A DNA stretch of 18,884 nt from Oscillospiraceae bacterium (GCA_902789835.1 CADAPN010000045.1:1-18884), one strand, 5' to 3'; shown: positions 6,665-12,919, numbered from the stretch's first letter. Made by a program: numbers and translations. Notes: generated by a model not told the origin, from the letters alone.

Positions 6665-7210
6665 ATGAAGACCAGCCAGAAGATTATCGACAAGGTGAAG
6701 GAAGTATACGGCGAAGTCATTGAGCCTGAAGTGAAGAAGGTTCAGGCGGCCGAAAAGAAGGTCGAGGAGAAGATCGAAGCGGTCGAGAAGAAGGCCGAGG
6801 CGGTTGTGAACGGCGCCATCGAGACCAAAGAAAAGGCTGAGAAGAAGGTTGCCGAAACCAAGGAAAAGGTTGCCGAGACCAAAGAAAAAGTTGCCGAGAC
6901 CAAGGCGAAGGCTGCCAAGGCCAAGGCGAAAGCCGTTGAGACCACCACCAAGGCAAAGGCCGTTGCCGCCAAGGCGGAGAAGAAGGTCAAAAAGACCACC
7001 AAGGCTGCCGGTGCTGCCGCAGCCGGGGCCGTCAAGAAGGTTCTGCCGAAGAAGCCCGAAGTGGTGATTCAGTCCCCCATGGGCGGCGAGATCACACCGG
7101 AAGCAATTCTTGCCAAGATCGGTGAGGCCGATAAGGTTTATGTCCGCGTGGACGTCAACAAGGCCTACTGGGTCAAGGGTGACGAGGCCGGCTCCGTCGA
7201 CCTCTGGTAA
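6665..7210 (+). CDS. Lys/Ala/Glu-rich coiled protein with conserved C-terminal domain (HTH part cut off)
   Basis: From the first available ATG this gives 181 residues. Residues 1-18 (MKTSQKIIDKVKEVYGEV) are the last helix of an HTH domain encoded upstream. Residues ~20-130 are highly charged and alanine-rich, with EKKVEEKIEAVEKKAEAV and then tandem heptads of the AETKEKV type; they predict a long helix or histone-H1/AlgP-like basic tail. The last ~45 residues (QSPMGGEITPEAILAKIG, then KVYVRVDVNKAYWVKGDE and GSVDLW) form a compact conserved-looking domain. I relate this tentatively to DUF6465-like proteins of Clostridia. There is no ribosome site before 6665, so the true protein probably includes the HTH. 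A role in nucleoid binding or regulation is inference from composition. A strong terminator follows. Confidence 0.65.
   Translation: MKTSQKIIDKVKEVYGEVIEPEVKKVQAAEKKVEEKIEAVEKKAEAVVNGAIETKEKAEKKVAETKEKVAETKEKVAETKAKAAKAKAKAVETTTKAKAVAAKAEKKVKKTTKAAGAAAAGAVKKVLPKKPEVVIQSPMGGEITPEAILAKIGEADKVYVRVDVNKAYWVKGDEAGSVDLW
6848..6931 (+). repeat. 21-bp tandem repeat coding for heptads
   Basis: Four consecutive 21-bp units (6848-6868, 6869-6889, 6890-6910, and a degenerate 6911-6931) encode VAETKEK, VAETKEK, VAETKAK and AAKAKAK. The unit is a coding heptad repeat inside the Lys/Ala-rich gene and may vary in copy number between strains. Confidence 0.85.
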
Positions 7211-7223
7211 GCAGACAGAACAG

Positions 7224-7270
7224 AACCCAGCCCTTTCCCTCGGAAGAGGGCAGGGGCCGGGTTTTTTGTT
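7224..7270 (+). terminator. terminator after the Lys/Ala-rich protein gene
   Basis: AACCC and GCCC...CCCTC on the left pair with GAGGG...GGGGC and GGGTT on the right around GGAA, with one internal mismatch and a small bulge. A TTTTTT-G-TT tract (7262-7270) follows. This is a classic intrinsic terminator. Confidence 0.9.
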
Positions 7271-7306
7271 TGTCCGATACGTTGATACGCAGCTGCAGGA
7301 GGCCGT

Positions 7307-8917
7307 ATGCCGCATCTTCTGAAAAACAAAATCTATCTGTATCTGACGGAGTTCTTTGCCGGCATGTCGGTCATGGCCGTCGAACTCGGGGCAAGCCGTC
7401 TGCTGGCACCTTATTTTTCTTCGTCTCAGATCGTCTGGACCATCATTATCGGTACGATCATGATCGCCATGGCGCTGGGAAACATCTACGGCGGGCGCAC
7501 GGCGGACCGGGACCCGAACCCGGACAGACTCTACCGCCGCATCCTGATCGCAGCCGTATGGATCGCGATGATTCCCGTTCTGGGCAAGTATGTGATCCTC
7601 GGGATCTCGGCGGTCCTGATCTTTACCGTGAATGCCAACTACCTGATCTGGGCGGCCTTTGCGGCCTGCATGGTCATCTTTGTGTTTCCGCTCTTTCTGC
7701 TCGGAACCGTAACGCCGTCGCTTGCCAAGTACACGATGGATAACCTGGAGGACAACGCCGGTATCGTGGGCATGCTCGGTGCGGCCAACACCGTGGGCAG
7801 TATCATCGGCACCTTTGTCCCGACCTTCCTCACCATCCCTGCGGTCGGAACCTCGATCAGCTTCCTGATATTTGCAGGGATTCTGCTTGTTCTGGCATTG
7901 CTGTATTTCATCAGTGTTCGGAAAAAGCCGGGCCTGTCCATCGCGGCAATCCTCCTGTTCCTGCTGAGCTGCGTGCTGGGCTGGCGCTCGAATTTTGCCT
8001 TTTGGAAGCAAGACCTGCTTTATGAGGGAGAGTCGATCTACAACTATCTTCAGGTGGAGGAAACGGACGACAGCGTCATTCTTTCGACCAACGTCCTTTT
8101 CGGTGTCCAGTCCATCATGCGCAAGGATGCATCCCTGACCGGCATGTACTATGACTATGCCATGGCGGCGCCGATGATGGCCGGCATTGAGGAAAAGACG
8201 GCCGATCAAAAACCCTTCGAGATGCTGATACTGGGGATGGGTACGGGCACCTACGGCAGTCAGTGTGCACACTATTACCCGGCCATGCACATCGAGGGCG
8301 TTGAGATTGACGGGAAGATCAGCCGGCTCGCACATGAGTATTTCGCCATGCCGGAAGACATGAACGTTACCACCTATGACGGGCGTGCGTATCTGAACGC
8401 TGTGGATAAACAGTATGACGTCATCATGGTGGATGCGTATCAGGATATCACCATCCCGTTTCAGATGTCCTCTCTGGAGTTCTTTACAATGGTGCGTGCG
8501 CATCTGAAGGAGGACGGCGTCATGGTGGTGAACATGAACATGCGCGGCGATAAGGAGGAAGGCAGCATTACGCAGTACCTGTCCGACACCATCTGCGCCG
8601 TGTTCCCGTCTGTGTGGACAGCGGATGTGCGCTACAGCACCAACCGAGAACTGTTCGCCGCTCTGAAGCCCGGCGCGATGGAAACCTTTCAGAGGAATGT
8701 CGCTCTCTGCGCCGATCCGGAACTGCGGGACATGCTGATGCTCGTTTCTTCCGGCCTTAAGACCTGTGAGGGCGGTGAGCATATCATGACCGATGACCGG
8801 GCACCGGTGGAACTGCTGGGCATGCGCGTCATCGATGACCTGATACGGGATGAAATCTCCTGGGTGCGCGAGATCTACGACCGGGAAGGCATCCAGGGTG
8901 TCATCAACAGCATCTGA
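7307..8917 (+). CDS. fused membrane domain / spermidine-synthase-like protein
   Basis: A 536-residue protein with two parts. Residues ~8-230 carry about seven hydrophobic helices, starting FFAGMSVMAVELGASRLLAP and including TIIIGTIMIAMALGNIYGG; this is the membrane part typical of fused spermidine synthases. Residues ~240-520 form a Rossmann-fold aminopropyl/methyltransferase-like domain with LILGMGTGTYG (~307-317), HIEGVEIDG (~330) and IMVDAYQD (~372-379). Canonical SpeE has an Asp-rich catalytic loop of the DSTDP type at this last position. Here it reads DAYQD, so true aminopropyl transfer is doubtful. AGGAGG lies 4 nt before the ATG. No clear promoter lies between the preceding terminator and the start. 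No speD, speA or other polyamine gene is near. The family is sure, the reaction unknown. Confidence 0.85.
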   Translation: MPHLLKNKIYLYLTEFFAGMSVMAVELGASRLLAPYFSSSQIVWTIIIGTIMIAMALGNIYGGRTADRDPNPDRLYRRILIAAVWIAMIPVLGKYVILGISAVLIFTVNANYLIWAAFAACMVIFVFPLFLLGTVTPSLAKYTMDNLEDNAGIVGMLGAANTVGSIIGTFVPTFLTIPAVGTSISFLIFAGILLVLALLYFISVRKKPGLSIAAILLFLLSCVLGWRSNFAFWKQDLLYEGESIYNYLQVEETDDSVILSTNVLFGVQSIMRKDASLTGMYYDYAMAAPMMAGIEEKTADQKPFEMLILGMGTGTYGSQCAHYYPAMHIEGVEIDGKISRLAHEYFAMPEDMNVTTYDGRAYLNAVDKQYDVIMVDAYQDITIPFQMSSLEFFTMVRAHLKEDGVMVVNMNMRGDKEEGSITQYLSDTICAVFPSVWTADVRYSTNRELFAALKPGAMETFQRNVALCADPELRDMLMLVSSGLKTCEGGEHIMTDDRAPVELLGMRVIDDLIRDEISWVREIYDREGIQGVINSI

Positions 8918-8970
8918 AAAACGGATTGCTGCTGCGATTGACCAGGCAGGGGAATCATTGTGTATAAGAA

Positions 8971-9025
8971 ATGTGCGTAGGAGAAACACAGGTGTGAAGA
9001 CCCGGTTTCTCTTCCGCACATTTTT
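8971..9025 (+). terminator. terminator after the SpeE-like gene
   Basis: The arms 8971-8987 and 9005-9021 pair over 17 positions with two imperfect pairs, around a 17-nt loop. A run of five T (9021-9025) follows. It lies between the convergent SpeE-like (+) and exonuclease (-) genes. Confidence 0.7.
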
Positions 9026-9082
9026 GAAAGAACGCACCATAGAGAATTCGCAAGACTCATCGGAGAATAGCCTCCGGAGCGA

Positions 9083-9619
9083 CTAATCCATCCGGTAGCT
9101 GCGGATATATTTTCCCGGTTCGGCGCCGCCCTCCATGTAGCGGATCAGGATCTCCGCACAGGCGCGGCTGTCGCTGTCTGCCTGGTGGTGGTTGAGGCAG
9201 ATGCCGTAATAATCACACATGTCGTTCAGCCTGTGGCTGATTCCCGGCAGCAGGCTCCGGCCCATGATCACGGTACAGATCCCTCGGACTGTCGGCCTCC
9301 ATGCAATTTCATAAGCGGACAGACACTTGCGCAGGACGCCCATGTCGAAACCCGCATTATGTGCGACGAGAATCCCCGAGGACATCAGAGGCTCAATTTC
9401 TTCCCATATCTCCGGAAAGCAGGGAGCATCAAAGACCGTCTCCTCGTTGATGCCCGTCAGCATGCTGTTGAAGCGGTCAAAGGGCTGCTCCGGATCGACC
9501 AGAGAATAGTAGTTGTCTATAATGCGTCCGTTTTCTACGACGCTGATGCCGATGGCGCTGATTCGGTTGTTCCAGCGGTTCGGCGTTTCCACGTCAAACA
9601 CAATGTATCGGTTCTGCAA
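9083..9619 (-). CDS. DEDDh 3'-5' exonuclease (DNA polymerase III epsilon-like)
   Basis: A 178-residue exonuclease of the DnaQ/RNase T superfamily, expected to remove nucleotides from DNA or RNA 3' ends with two metal ions. All three motifs are present: ExoI FDVETPN (Asp9, Glu11), ExoII VAHNAGFDMGVL (Asp92) and ExoIII HQADSDSRACAE (His145, Asp150). This is the DEDDh type. The start is assigned to TTG at 9619 because ACGGAGG lies 5-6 nt before it and the fold begins immediately after; the longer open frame to 9928 crosses the promoter. It is about the size of free-standing epsilon-like proteins and lacks the PolC or DinG context, so a repair or RNA-processing role is possible. It has its own promoter and is convergent with the SpeE-like gene. 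Confidence 0.88.
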   Translation of the reverse strand: MQNRYIVFDVETPNRWNNRISAIGISVVENGRIIDNYYSLVDPEQPFDRFNSMLTGINEETVFDAPCFPEIWEEIEPLMSSGILVAHNAGFDMGVLRKCLSAYEIAWRPTVRGICTVIMGRSLLPGISHRLNDMCDYYGICLNHHQADSDSRACAEILIRYMEGGAEPGKYIRSYRMD

Positions 9620-9683
9620 GGCGGCCTCCGTATGTTTTGACCGGTCGTCCCGAGTCGAGTATCGTCTATCCTGACAGACAGAT

Positions 9684-9712
9684 ATTATAGCAAAGCGCAG
9701 AGCACTGTTCAA
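9684..9712 (-). promoter_or_regulatory. sigma-A promoter of the exonuclease gene
   Basis: On the minus strand TTGAAC (9707-9712) and TATAAT (9684-9689) are separated by 17 nt. This gives a leader of about 60 nt to the TTG start at 9619 and argues against starts upstream of it. Confidence 0.8.
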
Positions 9713-9763
9713 CAGAGAATTCGAAGGAAGAGAATTCGGAAGGGGAGCGGACGGCAATGACTG

Positions 9764-9792
9764 TTGACGGATTGCGCAAACCCTGCTATTCT
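9764..9792 (+). promoter_or_regulatory. sigma-A promoter for the small frame and flavin reductase gene
   Basis: TTGACG (9764-9769) and TATTCT (9787-9792) with a 17-nt spacer. It faces away from the exonuclease promoter, about 52 bp apart. Transcription would pass the small frame at 9877 before the flavin reductase-rubredoxin gene at 10122. Confidence 0.6.
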
Positions 9793-9876
9793 GAAGCAAA
9801 ACAAAAGCCATCCTGTGTTGCATGCCGTTTGAGATGCTTTGGGGGATGAAATGAAAAGATCGGCCTTCTGAAAGCC

Positions 9877-10060
9877 ATGCTGCTCTGCAGACAATATGAG
9901 AAGATGACGGAGCGGGACCGGACAGCACTGTTCGTCGCTGCGAAAGAGAGCCTCGAGGGCTATCTGCCAGAGAGCCTGAAGCGTGACCTTCAGCATCTCA
10001 GATCAGCTGCTGCAGCAGGATCCGAACAGCGGCAAGTCCAACCCTATTGTCAATCTGTAA
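9877..10060 (+). pseudogene. small unrecognised frame with probable frameshift
   Basis: From ATG 9877 the frame reads MLLCRQYEKMTERDRTALFV, then AAKESLEGYLPESLKRDL. Beyond about 9990 it becomes low-complexity (RSAAAAGSEQRQ) and runs on to 10125. A +1 shift at the CTTCAGC near 9989 instead gives SISDQLLQQDPNSGKSNPIV and NL, ending at TAA 10058-10060, which reads more like a natural C-terminus. Without a shift the product is 82 aa and its TGA overlaps the next gene's GTG. I do not recognise the family. It lies between a promoter and the flavin reductase gene, so it may be a decayed or mis-sequenced first gene of that operon. Confidence 0.4.
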
Positions 10061-10121
10061 GAAAGAAGCAAAGCTTAAGACAGTACGGACATGAAATAAA
10101 TGACAGAAAGGAAGAAAAACA

Positions 10122-10745
10122 GTGAACAAAAAAGCCATGTATGCACTATCTTACGGACTGTTTGTTGTAACAGCCAGAGTCGGACAGAAGGATAACGGCT
10201 GCATTACCAATACAGTGGCGCAGGTGACGACACAGCCCAACAGAATAACGCTTGCGGTGAACAGGACCAATTATACCTGTGATATGATTCGGGAGAGCGG
10301 CTGCTTTACCGTTTCCGTGATCGCGGAGAATGCGGAGTTCGGACTGTTCAAGCGCTTCGGATTTCAGAGCGGGCGGGACACGGATAAGTTTGCCGGTTAT
10401 GATGCGGTCCGCCGTGCCGAAAACGGTGCGCTGATCGTGACGGAAGGCACCAACGCCTGGATCAGCGCAAAGGTGGAGCAGGAAATTGATCTGGGCTCGC
10501 ATATTCTGTTTGTTGCGGAAGTGACGGATATGGACACCCTTACGGAAACCCCGTCGGCGACTTACACATACTATCAAAATTCTATTAAACCCAAGCCGGA
10601 GAAGAAAGAGAAAACCGCGGAGGGCAAGACCGTATGGCGCTGCAAGATCTGCGGATATGAATACGTCGGTGAGGAACTTCCGGAGGATTTCATCTGCCCT
10701 CTGTGCAAGCATCCCGCTTCGGATTTTGAGAAGGTGACGGCATAG
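10122..10745 (+). CDS. flavin reductase-rubredoxin fusion (Hrb-like)
   Basis: A 207-residue cytosolic redox protein. Residues 1-155 are an FMN-binding flavin-reductase domain (YALSYGLFVVTARVGQ, NGCITNTVAQVT, FTVSVIAENAEFGLF, GSHILFVAEVTD). A Lys/Glu-rich linker (~155-170) leads to a rubredoxin-like C-terminus with the Fe ligands Cys174, Cys177, Cys192 and Cys195 (CKICGY and CPLCK). This matches high-molecular-weight rubredoxins, such as Moorella Hrb, that pass electrons from NADH to FprA-type flavo-diiron oxygen or NO reductases. The second Cys pair ends CPLCKHPASDFE, as in rubrerythrins. The start is GTG 10122 with AAAGGAAG about 8 nt upstream. No FprA gene lies in the window. The call is strong; the electron acceptor is inferred. 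Confidence 0.88.
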   Translation: MNKKAMYALSYGLFVVTARVGQKDNGCITNTVAQVTTQPNRITLAVNRTNYTCDMIRESGCFTVSVIAENAEFGLFKRFGFQSGRDTDKFAGYDAVRRAENGALIVTEGTNAWISAKVEQEIDLGSHILFVAEVTDMDTLTETPSATYTYYQNSIKPKPEKKEKTAEGKTVWRCKICGYEYVGEELPEDFICPLCKHPASDFEKVTA

Positions 10746-10758
10746 CCGCCGAAACCAT

Positions 10759-10797
10759 GCAGGGCAGTCAGCTCCAGATCGAAGCTCACCGCCCTGC
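10759..10797 (+). terminator. possible hairpin after the flavin reductase gene
   Basis: GCAGGGC (10759-10765) pairs with GCCCTGC (10791-10797) across 25 nt. Only a short TTTT follows about 8 nt later, so this is weak. The hairpin at 10878-10908 may be the main stop. Confidence 0.35.
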
Positions 10798-10877
10798 TGC
10801 CTGTCTTTTGCTGTCTGAAAGCAAGTTGATTTCCAGCTGACTTTTCGCATGCATACAGAGATGAAGCATAGTAAATA

Positions 10878-10908
10878 CCGCCTGATTCATATTGAATCAA
10901 GCGGTTTT
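10878..10908. terminator. hairpin downstream of the tRNA fragment
   Basis: CCGCCTGATTCA (10878-10889) pairs with TGAATCAAGCGG (10893-10904) at 11 of 12 positions with a 3-nt loop. TTTT follows on the plus strand and TATTT on the minus strand. It directly follows the CCA end of the minus-strand tRNA fragment, as expected for a tRNA terminator, and could also stop transcription from the flavin reductase gene. Confidence 0.7.
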
Positions 10909-10909
10909 G

Positions 10910-10954
10910 TGGTTGCGGGGGAAGGATTTGAACCAACGACCTCCGGGTTATGAG
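10910..10954 (-). pseudogene. 3' half of initiator tRNA-fMet (CAU), 5' half missing
   Basis: Reading the minus strand from 10954: anticodon loop CTCATAA (anticodon CAT at 10952-10950), 3' anticodon stem CCCGG, variable AGGTC, T-stem GTTGG, T-loop TTCAAAT, CCTTC, acceptor CCCCGCA, discriminator A and encoded CCA (10912-10910). The CCC following the loop and the CCCCGCAACCA end are hallmarks of initiator tRNA. Upstream of the loop the pairing 5' anticodon strand and the D-arm are absent (CCTCC instead of CCGGG). Two T-stem pairs are also lost. The molecule cannot fold, so this is a fragment, not a working tRNA gene. Confidence 0.82.
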
Positions 10955-10969
10955 GGAGGACAAATCCTT
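10940..10969. other. putative integration (att) site at the tRNA anticodon loop
   Basis: The tRNA identity stops exactly in the anticodon loop. There CCTCC (10940-10944) and GGAGG (10956-10960) form inverted arms around GGGTTATGAGG. Outside them, AAGGATTTG (10922-10930) and CAAATCCTT (10961-10969) are a perfect 9-bp inverted repeat. Tyrosine recombinases often cross over in the anticodon loop with such inverted core sites. CCTTGG also occurs at 10966-10971 and again about 22 nt to the right. No integrase gene is in the window, so this rests on structure alone. Confidence 0.55.
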
Positions 10970-11278
10970 GGTGAAAAACCGCGAAAACCTTGGAATATCA
11001 ACGAAAAGTCGCATTTATTTTTGACGTTTTCTCGCCTGATTTTACCTGCTTTTGAGCAATTTTGAGGCCATACTTCCCCAAATTCACCCCAAAATCTGCG
11101 ACCGCCGGGTGCGGAATATTATTCGTTGCCACCCTCCCCGCGATCTTCGGGTGCTGGAACGAACAGGTAAACCACCACTAAAAATTGGAACTATTGAGGG
11201 TAACGACCTACGAGTGCAAAACCCGAAGATCGTGTGCCTCACTTCATCCCCGCAAAGTGCTATTCGATCATTTTTGCG
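10970..11278. other. gene-poor stretch next to the tRNA fragment
   Basis: No convincing gene was seen on either strand. Content: two short TTTGGGG-type repeats on the minus strand (within 11075-11098), which could be integrase arm sites, and a perfect 12-bp inverted repeat CGATCTTCGGGT (11141-11152) / ACCCGAAGATCG (11221-11232) separated by 68 nt. It is more AT-rich than its neighbours, as expected for an element end or a decayed region. Confidence 0.45.
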
Positions 11279-11467
11279 CTAATTATCATGCGAACTAAGT
11301 GGGGCATCTTCCAGGACGATTACATTTATCCTTTTGCTGTAGGCTGTGCATGCGTCAAGGGCTATAACGTGTGGCCCATAGTAAGGCGTGAAATCTGCGT
11401 CCGGGCCAAATTCTGATCCCTTCTGCTCATATTTGGCATGCCCATAGGAACAATGCCAGTGCCCGCA
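11279..11467 (-). pseudogene. C-terminal fragment of a metallophosphoesterase
   Basis: In a frame different from that of the adjacent kinase fragment, codons from 11467 to TAG 11279-11281 read CGHWHCSYGHAKYEQKG, then DADFTPYYGPHVIALDAC and TAYSKRINVIVLEDAPL, 62 residues in all. The GHWH motif followed by a strand and ALDACTAYSKRINVIVLED resembles the last metal-binding GHxH motif and C-terminus of calcineurin-like phosphoesterases. The catalytic N-terminal part is absent, so the fragment is inactive. It is joined at about 11461-11472 to the N-terminal part of a KDG kinase, both on the minus strand, as if a deletion fused two genes. The family assignment is from motif memory. Confidence 0.6.
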
Positions 11468-11805
11468 TAGCCTGTTTCGAGGTAATAGGTGCCGAGGCGG
11501 TGAGTGGGCGTCTCCTCCGGGGTGGAGAGGATGACAGGGGTGCAGTGTACGTCGTTGCTCCTGAGCATCCTCACCGCGCTTTTGCCGAGGGAGTTGTTCG
11601 GCACGACGCTGAAAAACGTGCTGTCGATGCCGAGGTTTGCCAGAGCGAGGGCGATATTGGCCTCGCTCCCGCCGTAGCTCGCCTCAAAATTGGTGGCGAC
11701 GCGGATCTTCTCATAGTTCGGCGGGGTGAGGCGCAGCATGATCTCCCCGAAGGTGATGAATTTCTGCTGTGCCTCCGCCGGAAGAAGCGGATTGCGGTGC
11801 TCCAT
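11462..11805 (-). pseudogene. kdgK: truncated second 2-keto-3-deoxygluconate kinase (PfkB family)
   Basis: The first ~114 residues of a PfkB-family sugar kinase: KFITFGEIMLRLTPPNYEK, the sugar-binding ASYGGSEANIALALANLG, VVPNNSLGKSAVRMLRSNDV and RLGTYYLETGY. Normal KdgK proteins have about 310-360 residues, with a GxGD catalytic motif near residue 250-300. Here identity ends at ETGY (about 11470), and the frame runs another ~34 non-homologous codons to a stop at 11362. No ATP-binding or catalytic half remains, so it is inactive. The ATG at 11805 lies one base after the upstream kinase's TGA, so the two were translationally coupled. It differs clearly from the neighbouring intact kinase, so it is not a recent duplicate. 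Confidence 0.8.
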
Positions 11806-11806
11806 C

Positions 11807-12904
11807 TCAGCGTTTCACCCGCGCGCCTGCGCCGCCCATGATCGCCTCAACCTCTTTGAGGCTGGCCATGGAGGTGTCGCCCGGCGTCGTCATTGCAAGC
11901 GCGCCGTGGGCAGCGCCGTAGTTGACCGCCTTCAAAGCGTCGCCCGTGGTGATGAGGCCGTAGGCCAGACCGGAAGCAAAGGAGTCGCCGCCGCCGACGC
12001 GATCCAGGATCTCCAGACCGTTGTATTCCTTGGACTGGTAGATCTCGCCGTCTGCCCAGCAGATGGCCTTCCAGTCGTTGACCGTCGCGGTCTTCACGGT
12101 TCTGAGCGTGGTCGCCACGACCTTGAAGTTCGGATAGGTCTCGGCCGCCTTGCCGATCATCTTCTTGTAGCCGTCCAGGTTCAGTTCCTTGAGGTTTTCA
12201 TCGTTGCCCTCGATCTCAAAGCCGAGGCAGGCGGTGAAGTCCTCCTCGTTTCCGATCATGACGTCGACGTACTTGGCGACTTCGCGATTGACCTCGCGGC
12301 ACTTTGCAAGACCGCCGATGGCGCTCCACATGGAGGGGCGGTAGTTGAGGTCGTAGGAGATGAAGGTGCCGTACTTCTTGGCGGTCTTGCAGGCGGCGAT
12401 GACGGTCTCGCAGGCCTGCTCGGAGAGGGCCGCGTAGATGCCGCCGGTGTGCAGCCAGCGGACGCCCAGCTTGCCAAAGATGTACTCAAAGTCGAAGTCC
12501 TCGGGCGTTGCCTGGGAGATGGCGGTATTGGCACGGTCGGAGCAGCCCACCGCACCGCGGATGCCGAAGCCGCGCTCGGTGAAGTTGATGCCGTTGCGGC
12601 AGATGCGGCCGATGCCGTCGGTCTTCTTCCAGTAGATGAGATCGGTGGACACGCCACCCTGCTCGATGAAGTCCTTCATCAGCATGCCGACCTCATTGTC
12701 GGCAAAGGCGGTGATGACGGCGGTCTTCATGCCGAAGCACTTGTGCAGCCCGCGGATGACGTTGTACTCGCCGCCGCCCTCCCAGGCGGTGAAGGTGCGG
12801 GCGGTGCGGATACGGCCCTCGCCGGGATCGAGGCGCAGCATGACTTCGCCCAGGGATACGGCGTCAAAGGTGCATTCTTCTCTGGGGCGCAGTTTGAGTT
12901 CCAT
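11807..12904 (-). CDS. kdgK: 2-keto-3-deoxygluconate kinase (PfkB family)
   Basis: A 365-residue cytosolic kinase that would phosphorylate 2-keto-3-deoxygluconate with ATP to KDPG. PfkB marks include the N-terminal FDAVSLGEVMLRLDPGEGR, the sugar-binding WEGGGEYNVIRGLHKCFGM, GGIYAALS, YDLNYRPSMW, GNEEDF and the catalytic/anion-hole motif DRVGGGDSFASGL with Asp307. It lies 15 nt after eda, with GGAGA within that gap, and its stop almost touches the truncated second kinase. Position after aldolase and dehydratase in one minus-strand operon supports the KDG assignment; by sequence alone other ketoses or deoxyketonates are possible. It is slightly longer than typical KdgK, and relatives in Clostridia often come as such pairs. 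Confidence 0.85.
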   Translation of the reverse strand: MELKLRPREECTFDAVSLGEVMLRLDPGEGRIRTARTFTAWEGGGEYNVIRGLHKCFGMKTAVITAFADNEVGMLMKDFIEQGGVSTDLIYWKKTDGIGRICRNGINFTERGFGIRGAVGCSDRANTAISQATPEDFDFEYIFGKLGVRWLHTGGIYAALSEQACETVIAACKTAKKYGTFISYDLNYRPSMWSAIGGLAKCREVNREVAKYVDVMIGNEEDFTACLGFEIEGNDENLKELNLDGYKKMIGKAAETYPNFKVVATTLRTVKTATVNDWKAICWADGEIYQSKEYNGLEILDRVGGGDSFASGLAYGLITTGDALKAVNYGAAHGALAMTTPGDTSMASLKEVEAIMGGAGARVKR

Positions 12905-12919
12905 GTTCGTTCTCCTTCC

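Noticed and set aside
6848..6931. CRISPR-like regular repeats
   Set aside because: The 21-bp units are directly adjacent without spacers and encode protein heptads; no cas genes are present.
6635..9040. An 801-codon open frame on the minus strand
   Set aside because: It crosses a terminator and is antisense to two convincing plus-strand genes; low-complexity His/Asp/Arg and Gly/Leu-rich product.
10910..10982. A complete tRNA gene
   Set aside because: The 5' acceptor strand, D-arm and 5' anticodon strand are all missing on the right of the anticodon loop; only the 3' half matches.
10970..11278. A tyrosine recombinase C-terminus next to the tRNA fragment
   Set aside because: Both strands were read for a typical R-H-R-Y catalytic end; none was found, so any integrase must lie outside the window.
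11052..11282. A 76-codon plus-strand frame in the gene-poor stretch
   Set aside because: It has a TTG start without a ribosome site and no recognisable features; it also overlaps the 12-bp inverted repeat.
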